Below the pieces are notes generated by a model that was not told the origin of the DNA, did no database searches, and saw nothing but the letters and a program-made list of their open reading frames with translations. Below are positions 1 through 7,625 of a stretch of 10,723 nucleotides of DNA, piece after piece (positions within the stretch are counted from its first letter, which is position 1; every line of letters starts with the position of its first letter). Source of the DNA: Entrophospora sp. SA101 (taxonomy: Eukaryota > Glomeromycota > Glomeromycetes > Entrophosporales > Entrophosporaceae); assembly GCA_958430865.1 (NCBI GenBank), contig CAUDNR010001401.1:1-10723 (forward strand), written 5' to 3'. The translations under genes were made by a program, and so were the position numbers.

Positions 1-77
1 CAAAATTCTGATTGGCTAATTTGAATTTCACGCGCGTGAATTTCAAATTGACGCAGATTCCAAATTCACGCACAACA
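1..77. mobile_element. Truncated foldback MITE, right half (family A)
   Basis: These 77 bases match 6913-6989 in the same orientation with about 4 mismatches and no gaps by eye. The fragment ends in TTCACGCACAACA followed by TTAA (78-81), exactly as the complete copy at 6845-6989 does. The left half lies outside the window. It carries a perfect 14-bp palindrome, TTCACGCGCGTGAA, at 27-40. No protein is encoded, so this is a non-autonomous element. The TTAA junction suggests a TTAA (piggyBac-like) or TTA/TAA (Harbinger-like) target duplication; the superfamily is not decided. Confidence 0.8.
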
Positions 78-119
78 TTAAAACATGTTGCTTTTACTTA
101 TTAATGTCTTCTTCTTTTA

Positions 120-1699
120 GAGATATGTGCTACATGTAAACAAGAAGGTCATTAAAGGTCAACATCCAAGAAATGTAAATCCCCAAGTTGGCTTGTAAAA
201 ACAGATTATTAAGGATGCTATGTTGACTCTACTGTGAAGATGTGATTTAATTCTTTTCTTGCAGAACCTGAATTACATTAGAGTTATTGCATGCAGTAAT
301 GGAAAAATCAGAATGGTTGCCGAGTTTAAAATAGCAGCATGTAAATGCCATTACTTTAACAGCCATTCTTGATTTTTTAGTTATTCTTGATGTAATTATT
401 GCATGTTTCTGCATGCGACAATTGGTTCATTGTATGTCTGACTACAAAACAGATAATGGAAAATTTAGCATGTCTCATTTCATAGGCAGGCATACAATAA
501 ATAATCTTATTGAAGATGCGGTTGAAAGAATGGCATAAATTACAGCAGAAGCATCACAACTTGCACAGGCGCTAATTATATATTGTGTTGAAAATAATGT
601 ACCAGTTTCCAAGGTTAATTTACGATCACGGTTGCACAAGAAATTTTTTTACTACAGTCTGTCATCAATCAGCAGGTCAAGAAAATTCCCAAAGACCACA
701 TCATCGTCACTTATCAATCATGTATGTGGCACTAGAACAAGCCTTGGAATGATAATGGATACATTTACATTTATTTTCTTTTATATTCCCTTACTGTTAT
801 GTTTAAATACACTTGCGCCTGGATGATGGTAAAACTTTACTTGATTTGAAATCACAATAATTGTCTAAGGCCAAGAAGTTGTGATTAATCAAAGTAATAG
901 TTTCCCCACTAGACTTGGGTTATTGTGGTGAGGTCGGAGAAAAGTTTTAATCACATCATGTAGAGTAGAAGAAACCTTACCTTTTTAGGAGAGATGTTCA
1001 AGCAAGAGAACAAATAAGAAGGCCTTCAGCTTATTTGACCTTGCACCCATCACCGGTTTCAAAAGCAGATGCATTCCAATCCAAACCAATGCTCTTTTTG
1101 ATTTGGTTCATTCAATTGATTTTGCTGGCTTGGGAAAAAGCATGGACTAACAATGACAGAATTTGGAAATGATATCTTAAGCTGGTGGAGACTAACATTT
1201 AATATTGATAGGGTGAATACTTATTTTAATCTACAATATTTTCTTCACTTGTAAAACTCGATTCTTTTTTCAAAAGTGATTACATAACCTAGTGATGATA
1301 CAAGGAGGCAAATATTTGGCCTTAGCATCGTGACAGATGCTGTGAGTGTTTCCATTCTTGTGACAAAGCCAACAATCCAGTGGAATGATGTGAATGACTA
1401 TGATTTTGATCAAGATGGGTGTGCTGGGCTGGGTTCAGGAAGAAAAACCTTATTTGTTGCTTTCGTATGATGTGGATAGAAGAAAATTGATAAAGAAATC
1501 ATACAGTGAAAATAATAATAAGAGATTAGTCAAATTGATACAAGATAAACTGATATTTATCTTAATTAAGTCTAACTGTATCTTGGAACATTTCAACAGC
1601 TCTTCCAACTTCATCTGTCACCTCAGTTGCTCAACAGAAAGAATATCTGCATTATTTCCTTGAGCACATTCCAACACTGCTTGAATTTCATAGTACTAG
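120..1699 (+). pseudogene. Decayed Fanzor/TnpB-like transposon nuclease
   Basis: Five protein-like blocks lie in colinear order on the plus strand, separated by stops and frameshifts. (1) 126-176 reads as a zinc-knuckle-like C-x2-C-x4-H-x7-C with a stop after the His. (2) 503-826 is one frame with a single stop (536-538) and contains IEDAVERMA and QALIIYCVENNVP, like the helical N-terminus of eukaryotic Fanzor proteins. (3) 1019-1150 contains KAFSLFDLAPITGFKSR. (4) 1297-1470 contains IVTDAVSVSILVTKP followed by AGLGSGRKTLFVAF, which lines up with the RuvC-I motif GxDPGRxxxFxA; the catalytic Asp position reads Gly. (5) 1593-1712 contains QQKEYLHYFLEHIPTLLEF, like the segment after RuvC-I. In intact relatives this protein is an RNA-guided nuclease carried by transposons. 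The RuvC-II and RuvC-III regions and the zinc ribbon are not found in place. The family call rests on remembered motifs, not a search. It is clearly non-functional. Confidence 0.55.
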
Positions 1700-1910
1700 C
1701 ATCATGAAATTTTCCCCGCCGCAATATTATGTCCATAAATTTTAATATGTAAAGTTGTAATATTTGCAATAAAAATTATGTAATATTTACACTTGATGTA
1801 ATAATTGCATAATTTTTGTATGCTTATTTGCATAATATTACGGGCCCGCCGTAAACTTACGTAAATAGTGTAATAATTACGTAAATTTGCGTCAGAAAAA
1901 TTTCCTGATG
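1700..1910. mobile_element. Foldback MITE-like element (family B)
   Basis: The ends form an imperfect inverted repeat: CATCATGAAATTTTCC at 1700-1715, and the complement of 1895-1910, CATCAGGAAATTTTTC (about 13 of 16 matching). Inside are further complementary pieces around CCCGCCG (about 1715 and 1851) and several ACGTAA/TTACGT motifs. The element interrupts the 3' part of the Fanzor-like pseudogene. No coding capacity; the long minus-strand ORF across it is a by-product of the foldback sequence. No clear target duplication was seen. Confidence 0.5.
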
Positions 1911-2245
1911 AGGCCCTATAAAAAATTTTGTCAGAAAATGTATGGTTTTTCCGTGCAGTTTGTATGGAATATGTACAGAAATATACACGAAAAGAGCGCT
2001 TTTCCATGCATATTTGTCCTATAAATGACCTGAAAAAATTACATTCCATGCATTTTCCGTAATTGCTATGCACAGAAAATGCAAGGAAAGTGCACAGGAA
2101 AGTGCACTGAATTTTAGGTCATTTTCCGAAAATTCATGTATTTTCCATGTATTTTCCATACATTTTCAGTGCAAATATGAACGGGAAAGCGCGGAAAATG
2201 TAAGGAAAGCCATACATTTTTTGACAAATTTTTTTATAGAGAGGC
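1911..2245. mobile_element. Foldback MITE-like element (family C)
   Basis: The arms at 1911-1945 and 2210-2245 are inverted copies: CTATAAAAAATTTTGTCA on the left matches CTATAAAAAAATTTGTCA read from the right on the other strand, and both continue into AAAATGTATGG. A second inner pair surrounds AATGACCT (about 2025) and AGGTCATT (about 2115), so the whole element folds on itself. The interior is rich in TTTTCC and GGAAA. It directly abuts element B. No gene; no target duplication could be fixed. Confidence 0.6.
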
Positions 2246-2472
2246 ACTGCACAATCTTTGTTTAAGACACAGAAGCCTTACCATGAAATTGTTACAAGAA
2301 TAACTGGTGAATGGCCAAGAACAGTTTCTCATCCAGTAGACGTAGAAATTTATCTGAACCTGAAAAATCATGTCGAGCTAGGAAATATGATGAATTCAGA
2401 AATTCCATTATCTGTTCTTGTTGTGATGGACAAATGGAGATTATTATTATTATTATTATTATTATTAAATAA
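2246..2472 (+). pseudogene. Transposon-like tail with CxCC motif
   Basis: Two overlapping plus-strand frames look protein-like. Frame one (2258 onward) reads KPYHEIVTRITGEWPRTV and continues without a stop. Frame two begins with an ATG at 2311 and runs 53 codons to 2472, containing KYDEFRNSIICSCCDGQME before nine Ile codons from the ATT repeat. The piece DEFRNSxxCxCC resembles the start of the zinc ribbon in TnpB/Fanzor proteins (DEFRTSxxCxxC), so this may be the displaced 3' end of the pseudogene at 120-1699, split off by the two foldback elements. It could equally be an unrelated transposon. The change of frame and the truncation at the microsatellite argue against function. Confidence 0.35.
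2440..2466. repeat. (ATT)9 microsatellite
   Basis: Nine perfect ATT units follow directly on the transposon-like sequence and run into AAATAAATATATAAATAAA. A trinucleotide tail at this position could be the 3' tail of a non-LTR retroelement or just a slippage tract. It marks the boundary between the transposon-rich left part and the SMP3 gene fragment. Confidence 0.9.
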
Positions 2473-2514
2473 ATATATAAATAAATTCCATTTCATTCAT
2501 TAATACATACATAC

Positions 2515-3708
2515 CAATTCCTATTTTGAATCCTTAGAGTGAAAAATATATGATGAATAAATGCTAAACAAATCGGAAAAGTGTATAAAATAAACGTTAT
2601 TCTAGTAAATATTCCCAAGGCTACAAGACAGCCAAAAAGAAACCCAAGATTTGTTGGAAATGCCTCCTAAAATCAATAAATATATATATCATATTTTAAA
2701 TTCTGATTTGGTTGAATAAAATAAATTAAACAATAAAATAAATAATGAATTTTTTATATACAGATATATATATGTATATGTATATAAGTCCAAATGTTTC
2801 TTTTTTACCTTAATAATCGAGTTGTTTATTTGTGGTGAAGAACCCTTGACATAAATACAGAAACAAAGTGCAAAAACTATTGACTCAAAAGAATTTGAAA
2901 ATGGCCTTGTATAAAAAGTTAAAAGAATATATGAAGAAGAAAAAACAAGCAATGATCGAAATGTATTTCTTGGATAAAATTTTTTAGCAATTGTGTATGC
3001 TGTATAATCTAAATCAAATAAATTTATAATAGATAAATTCAATTCTTCTTGAACCATATAATATAGATTGCAAATAAACAATCAAAAATTTTTCCTACCA
3101 ATTCCAAAAGATAATATAAAATAAGAGATTCTTTCAGTTAAAAAAATTGATTGTGAATTAATTAAATCTATTAAAAAAGTAATCATTTTTTAAAAGTTTT
3201 GATCTAATTATATATAATTAAAAACCTAATCACCAACGCACACACATATATATCTATTTACTCATACCATTAAACCCAAGTTTCATTACAAGTGTATTTA
3301 TAGTATTTAAAATGCTAAACGGAACTCCAATTGTCAATGCTCTGAAATAAAGAAAATATCTTTTAAACTTTTCTAATTCAATAAGATTAATAATAATAAT
3401 AGTAATATAAAAAACATACGGAACAATTATAGATCTACATTGTGGACTTTTCTCAAATTCCCAAGGACGAAATACTTCATATCCGAAAATATCTTCTATA
3501 AATTTATAGTTGTTATTATTTAAAAAAAACATCATGTACCATATCATCATAAAATTTTATTTGGTTGATTAAAAAGCTCACCACCCATTATTTCAGGTGA
3601 CTGAAAAAATTCATCAGGATGTATATATCCTGGTAAGGTTGAACTCCATAATCTTAAAAGACACGATAAAAAATAAAACGTCAAATATTGTATATCTTCT
3701 AGCATCAT
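2515..3708 (-). CDS. SMP3: GPI mannosyltransferase IV (SMP3/PIG-Z), N-terminal half
   Basis: This ER multi-pass enzyme of the GT22 family adds the fourth mannose to the GPI anchor from dolichol-phosphate-mannose. Six exons can be joined in frame on the minus strand: 3708-3582, 3495-3420, 3341-3268, 3167-3099, 3008-2809 and 2666-2515, with introns of 86, 78, 100, 90 and 142 nt. Splice sites include GTGAGC, GTATGT, GTATGA, GTAGGA and GTAAAA, all ending in AG. The exon 3 donor could also be GTAAAT at 3261, which adds two residues. The product of about 232 residues shows LPGYIHPDEFFQSPEIM (residues 25-41) with the conserved HPDE luminal motif, then GYEVFRPWEF (47-56), CRSIIVP (62-68), FYTRPFSNSFES (147-158) and GIFTRITF. 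The start is MetMet at 3708/3705, with an in-frame TAG six codons upstream. Family members have roughly 480-560 residues, so the C-terminal half is missing. Exon 6 ends in a good donor (GTATGT at 2514), but no further exon is visible down to position 1. The gene may continue outside the window through a transposon-filled intron, or be broken. Confidence 0.85.
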
Positions 3709-3792
3709 GTCAAAAAATTCTTGCTATACTACAAGGTTACACGAAGTCATATATATGGACTTTGTAGTGATGGTGATAAAAAAAAAAAAAAA
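3709..3792. promoter_or_regulatory. Short divergent promoter between SMP3 and BTB-TLDc genes
   Basis: Only 84 bases separate the start codon of the minus-strand SMP3 gene from that of the plus-strand BTB-TLDc gene, so core promoters and both leaders must share this stretch or lie inside the opposite gene's 5' exon. A CATATATATGG at about 3748-3758 is the only TATA-like element seen. The plus side ends in 15 A residues (3778-3792) touching the ATG. Function is inferred from position only. Confidence 0.4.
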
Positions 3793-3796
3793 ATGA
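3755..3796 (+). other. uORF overlapping the BTB-TLDc start codon
   Basis: An ATG at 3755 opens a 13-codon frame, MDFVVMVIKKKKK, that stops at TGA 3794-3796. That stop overlaps the main start as ATGA. The last five codons are AAA in a homopolymer. A second ATG in the same frame lies at 3770. If the leader includes this part, ribosomes would have to reinitiate or slip to make the main protein. Whether it is transcribed is unknown. One more A in the run would put the uORF ATG in frame with the main gene. Confidence 0.45.
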
Positions 3797-5275
3797 ATTC
3801 AATATTTGAAAAATATTTTGATGAAAATGAAAGATTATTAAACACAGAAGATTTCTATGATGTAAAAATATATGTTGGTATAGAACCAAACACTCAAGAA
3901 GTTCAAGAAGTTCATGCACATGCACCTATCATATCAGCTCACTGTCCATTTTTTAGCAATGCGTTAAGTGATGCAACAAAAGAAGATGGATATTATATTA
4001 TTGAAATAGCTAATATTAGTGACAAATGTTTCAAACACATTCTCACGTAAGTTTAAATAATATTATTTATTTATTATTATTGAATATATAATAATAATAA
4101 TAATTTATTTAATAATTTATAGATTTTTGTACACTTGTAAAATTGAATTTGAAGGTTTTTCTGGAGCCGAAGTATTAGAACTATCAACTGCAGCATACGA
4201 ATTTGGTCTAGAGTCACTTTATGAATATACGATGAAATACTTTATTGAAAATCATGAAGAGTATATAAAAAAAAACCCAGTTAAAGTTCTACAATCAATT
4301 TATGCCAATGAAAAATTTAACGAATTAAAAAACATCTATTTGGAAAATATTTGTAAATATAGCGAAGAATTATTTGAATCAAGTGAATTTAAATCATTGG
4401 AAAAATCGATTCTATTAGAAATCCTCGAAAGAGATGATTTTTATGTTGATGAGATGGTTATCTGGGAAAACATTCTTAAATGGGGATTAGCAAAACATCC
4501 TGAAATCAATAACATCAATGTTGAAGATTGGTCATCACGAGATTTTGTTGATTTAGGCAGCACGATAAAAGAATTTCTTTTTCTAATAAGATATGAGAAT
4601 ATTTCTAAAAAAGTGTTTTTTGATAGAATTGAACCATATCAAATGCTTTTTCCCAAGACTTTATGGAAAAACCTTTTACAACATTATATACTTCCAGATG
4701 AACATAAAACATTGAGCCGATCTTCGTCAAGAATTTCAAAATTGAATGAATCATCAACAATCAATCAAAATCTTACTTTGCTTTTTGCAAGTTGGATTGA
4801 TAGAAAAAGTCCACCGTATACTTTACTCAAGGAAGTTAAATATGAATTTAAACTTCTATATCGTAGTAGTAGAGACGGTCTATATGCAACTACATTTCAC
4901 CAAAAATGTGATAATATCCACTGCACCCTTGTAGTTAGTAAAATACAAAATTCGGAACAATTAGTTGGTGGCTATAATCCATTTAATTGGAATGGGTATG
5001 AACATAAAGCTACAACTGAAAGCTTTATATTTAATATAGTTGATAGAAGAAATGCCATTAATACTGCACAATTTAGTTATGTTGCTCATAATGATTATAT
5101 GTATGCAGTTTATTGTAATCCTTCCAAGTTACCTTATTTTGGATATTGTGATGTTTGGTTTAGTATAAGTAATGGCGTTATTGGTAGTAATCCAAGGACT
5201 TATAATAATATCAATATAGTAAATGGTAGTAAATTTGATGAACTAGAAGTTTTTCAAATAATTGTTAAAAAATAA
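3793..5275 (+). CDS. BTB/POZ-BACK-TLDc domain protein, 468 aa
   Basis: Two exons, 3793-4046 and 4123-5275, joined over a 76-nt intron (GTAAGT ... TTTATAG), give 468 residues. The junction restores a typical BTB helix, KHILTFLYTCKIEFEG (81-96). BTB domain about 20-125: FYDVKIYVG, then VHAHAPIISAHCPFF (40-54). BACK domain about 130-235, with LERDDFYVDEMVIWENILKW (186-205). After a Ser-rich linker (about 278-296) comes a TLDc domain, about 297-467: SWIDRK, FKLLYRSSRDGLYATTFHQK (327-346), LVGGYNPFNW (365-374), DVWFSISNG and the C-terminal FQIIVKK. BTB-BACK proteins usually dimerise and act as substrate adaptors of cullin-3 ubiquitin ligases; TLDc is linked to oxidative stress protection and V-ATPase binding. 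This combination is a large expanded family in Rhizophagus, mostly without assigned function. The gene looks intact. The start is the first ATG in frame after a 15-A run and removes a non-ATG extension. Confidence 0.92.
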
Positions 5276-5276
5276 A
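5271..5276 (+). terminator. AATAAA overlapping the stop codon
   Basis: The stop codon TAA (5273-5275) of the BTB-TLDc gene sits inside a perfect AATAAA hexamer. A cleavage site 10-30 bases on would give a very short 3' UTR. In such AT-rich DNA the hexamer may be chance. Confidence 0.35.
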
Positions 5277-5535
5277 AACAAAATGTGTTATATTATTTAT
5301 TGTTATATATATTTTCGTTTAAATAGTTTATAAATCTTTGCCGAGAAAAAATTTTTTTACTAAATTTAAATTTCACATCAATGATAATAAATCAATTGAT
5401 TATTTAATTGAAAGATGTGTGCATTATTTACTAAAATATTATTTTAGAGAATGTCTCTGATGTATATATGGTATATATGATTATACATAAGTTATAAATT
5501 ACATCTCGAAGTGAATTATTTATTATAAATATTAT
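5277..5535. other. AT-rich spacer, nothing recognised
   Basis: Downstream flank of the BTB-TLDc gene. I see only A/T runs and short TATA repeats (about 5459-5480), and no open frame, RNA gene or element end. Confidence 0.6.
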
Positions 5536-5688
5536 TTAATGTATTCCTGGCATAAGAAACCTTGGGTAAAGTGAATCACCCCTATAATGTTTTTTTAAAT
5601 CTTGAATAACAATATTCTTATAAAATCATCCAATAAATGTAAAATCTGGTTCACACTCATCTAAAATTATACCAATTAATCTATTCAG
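5536..5688 (-). pseudogene. Coding-like minus-strand remnant
   Basis: Read from 5688 down to the TAA at 5536, the frame has a single internal TGA in about 50 codons and a protein-like composition: RLIGIILDECEPDFTFIG, stop, FYKNIVIQDLKKHYRGDSLY. No start codon, no convincing splice sites and no family recognised. It could be a decayed exon of a leucine-rich-repeat or F-box type gene, but that is a guess from style only. Confidence 0.25.
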
Positions 5689-5766
5689 TCAAAGGTGAAA
5701 AGCACCAAAAAATTATTTATCACGAACTATCAAATTCTTTAACTTAAGAATGTATGTATATATATA

Positions 5767-5916
5767 GTGCAAGCAACTTCTGCGCCGCAGTGTCAATTTT
5801 TGAGGAAAAATTTACAATCAAAAATTTTTTTTTGATCCGATATTTTTGAGGGCATTTTCCCAAACCGGGCATTCTCCTAATATTTTTGATCATACATTTC
5901 GCGCCTACGCTTGTAC
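5767..5916. mobile_element. 150-bp MITE (family D)
   Basis: The element begins GTGCAAGC and ends GCTTGTAC (complement GTACAAGC), giving 8-bp tips with one mismatch. Just inside both tips lie GC-rich steps, TGCGCC and GGCGC. The interior has ATATTTTTGA at two places and several AAAATTTTTT foldback stretches. It is more GC-rich than its surroundings. The left flank is TATATATA, the right is CCTCATA, so no target duplication is clear. From memory it resembles a small element that is common in Rhizophagus genomes; this was not checked. The short ORFs on both strands across it are not genes. Confidence 0.55.
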
Positions 5917-6288
5917 CCTCATATTTCACCTGCATCACTCGCTTGTCCTTTCTAGAATCCCGAATAAAAGATGGATTTGACAAAGTTTTTGTTGTTGTTT
6001 CTGTTGATGGTTTATTATTAAGTATTTTCGAAATATTAATCGTGGTGACTATGACTGATTTAAATGTTTGATATTTATTTTAATATGAAAGGATCGTGAA
6101 AAAAAACATCATTATCTGGTCGTCTACCTTTGTAGTTTCGAAAGTCTAGCAATAATTATGGCATTTAAGCAAGATTTGGCGAAAAAAGCATACAAATTCA
6201 ATATGAAATAGATTTTAAATTACCAGCAGGAGAGTAATAAAATTTTCCAAATAATTGTTAATTCTATACAAAGACATGTTTAATAGAC
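5917..6288. other. Spacer with one tiny ORF, no gene supported
   Basis: The plus-strand frame at 5886-6071 begins inside the MITE and has low-complexity Val/Leu composition, so it is not supported. A 17-codon frame MAFKQDLAKKAYKFNMK at 6158-6211 is coding-like and lies 77 bases before the ORF at 6289. It might be an exon of the same remnant, but no splice sites join them. Confidence 0.4.
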
Positions 6289-6456
6289 ATGTCCCTTGTT
6301 GACACGATGAAGTTGAAAGAGGTGATCTCTAAACCGTCTATAAAACCTAAAAGACCAATCAGAGAAGATGAGGTAACATTACTAAAGGATATCACTGTTC
6401 GATACTTATCAAAACCTGGCGAATTGGAAAGTGGACACATATGCAGAACAACCTAA
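6289..6456 (+). CDS. Unrecognised 55-aa ORF, possibly gene relic
   Basis: ATG at 6289 to TAA at 6454-6456. The peptide includes DTMKLKEVISKPSIKPKRP (residues 5-23), EDEVTLLKDITVRYLSKPGE and a Cys near the end (HICRTT). Its base composition is far less AT-biased than the flanks, and Lys, Pro and Glu are frequent, so it has the feel of real or recently real coding sequence rather than a random open frame. Past the stop the frame continues as NEKELTFFSN, suggesting an earlier longer protein cut by the TAATAG. No domain is recognised. It lies just before the tandem repeat at 6507. It could be a small gene, one exon, or a transposon relic. Confidence 0.35.
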   Translation: MSLVDTMKLKEVISKPSIKPKRPIREDEVTLLKDITVRYLSKPGELESGHICRTT

Positions 6457-6506
6457 TAGAACGAAAAGGAATTGACTTTTTTCAGTAATTAATAATACTG
6501 CTATTT

Positions 6507-6831
6507 GTAAAATCAATAAATCGATAATTTTGAAAATTTTTTTATTGATATAAATGAAAAAACTTTCTGACAGACTGTTAATTGAATATTTGTAAATACA
6601 ATTGCGGAAATATTATTCCAAGCTTACTTGGTTATTTGAACCTTTACATTTTAAAGTTTATAGTAAAATCAATAAAATTGATTGATAACTTTGAACCTTT
6701 ATAAATATTTTTACTAATATAAATAAAAAAAAACTCTCTGACAGGCTATTAATTAGTGTTTGGAAATACAATCGTGGAAAGATTGTTCACAGCTTGCTTG
6801 GTTATTGAGCCTTTGCATTTTAAATCTTTGA
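6507..6831. repeat. Diverged tandem duplication, two copies of about 160 bp
   Basis: Copy 1 (6507-6662) and copy 2 (6663-about 6831) share GTAAAATCAATAAA, then TAATATAAAT/TGATATAAAT, CTGACAG, GAAATACAAT/GTAAATACAAT, AGCTTGCTTGGTTATT/AGCTTACTTGGTTATT, and CATTTTAAA in the same order. Differences and small gaps are scattered through both. No protein reading is supported. The MITE of family A begins 13 bases after it. Confidence 0.75.
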
Positions 6832-6840
6832 TGATATATA

Positions 6841-6993
6841 TTAATGTTGTGCGTGAAAATCAAATTTGCGTCAATTTGAAATTTATTAATTTTGGGGTTA
6901 GGTGTTTGAATACAAAATTCTGATTGGCTAATTTGTATTTCACGCGAGTGAATTTCAAATTGATGCATATTCCAAATTCACGCACAACATTAA
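6841..6993. mobile_element. Complete foldback MITE with TTAA flanks (family A)
   Basis: The element body is 6845-6989 (145 bp), flanked by TTAA at 6841-6844 and 6990-6993. Terminal inverted repeats start TGTTGTGCGTGAA and extend, imperfectly, about 38 bp through TCAATTTGAAATT. Its right 77 bases match positions 1-77 of the window. The interior includes TTTCACGCGAGTGAA, a decayed form of the perfect palindrome in the first copy. No coding capacity; overlapping short ORFs on both strands arise from the element. Confidence 0.85.
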
Positions 6994-7119
6994 CGTGTAA
7001 CATAAAAAATCCTCACATACTAAATTTGTATATTAAAATAATATTAAAAATTGAAAATTTGGACAGAAATTGTAGTTTAATAAATAATCTTATATATGAA
7101 ATCTTTTCATGAAAGCGAT
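6994..7119. other. AT-rich spacer
   Basis: Nothing recognised between the MITE and the minus-strand coding-like block that ends at 7120. Confidence 0.5.
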
Positions 7120-7625
7120 CTATGTCAAATTCTTTGTCAACTGCATTAATATCTTATCATTGTCATTATCATCATCATCGGGACTACTATCAAGACTATC
7201 TTCGGATCTGTCTCTATACTATAATAAGATATCACAAAATTAATCTACAACCTACTTAACTTGCTCTCTATTTGAAATAGAAGAATGCGACATTACCACT
7301 GAAAGTTCTACATAAAGCAGGTGATTCAATAATCACATAATTAGGATTAACACTCCGTGTCTTTGAATTAAAAGATATCAGTGGAGTATCATGACTAAAA
7401 ATAAAAATATAGTTTGCTTTTTCCAAATTTAATATTATTTGTTATCACTAGAACCCAATCTGTTACTATACAACAAATTATTTTAATAATTTATTGTGAT
7501 GTAAATAACCAAAAAAATTAACTCGCAAAACATTATTATTTTTGGTAGTAAATTTTTCTAATAAAGCCACATACTAATTTGTAACCATCAATATCGACCC
7601 ATGCTGTTTTATGATGTTTTGTTTT
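7120..7625 (-). pseudogene. Three coding-like minus-strand blocks, unknown gene or relic
   Basis: Block 1 (7625-7536) reads HHKTAWVDIDGYKLVCGFIR and stops at TAA. Block 2 begins after a strong acceptor (TTTTTATTTTTAG, ending at 7395) and runs 7394-7297 as HDTPLISFNSKTRSVNPNYV and IIESPALCRTFSG up to a donor GTAATG. Block 3 (7218-7120) follows an acceptor TTATTATAG and reads RDRSEDSLDSSPDDDDNDND to a stop. The block 2-3 gap is 78 nt, a normal intron length here, but joining in the phase needed for the acidic reading creates a stop. So either block 3 is read in another frame or the gene is broken. No family recognised. Confidence 0.3.

Noticed and set aside
1394..1663. Plus-strand ORF of 89 codons
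   Set aside because: It crosses the Fanzor-like relic in the wrong frame; the conserved-looking residues lie in the neighbouring frames at 1297-1470 and 1593-1712.
1702..2073. Minus-strand ORF of 123 codons
   Set aside because: It spans the foldback elements B and C, has no protein-like motif, and its openness follows from the inverted AT-rich repeats.
5744..6071. Short ORFs over the family D MITE
   Set aside because: They begin or end inside the element and contain its repeats; no independent evidence for coding.
6753..7112. Short ORFs on both strands around the family A MITE
   Set aside because: They are made of the element's inverted repeats and are open only because of its sequence.
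7469..7497. Near-palindrome CAACAAATTATT...AATAATTTATTGTG
   Set aside because: A short A/T-only stem of this type is expected by chance here; no element or RNA context.
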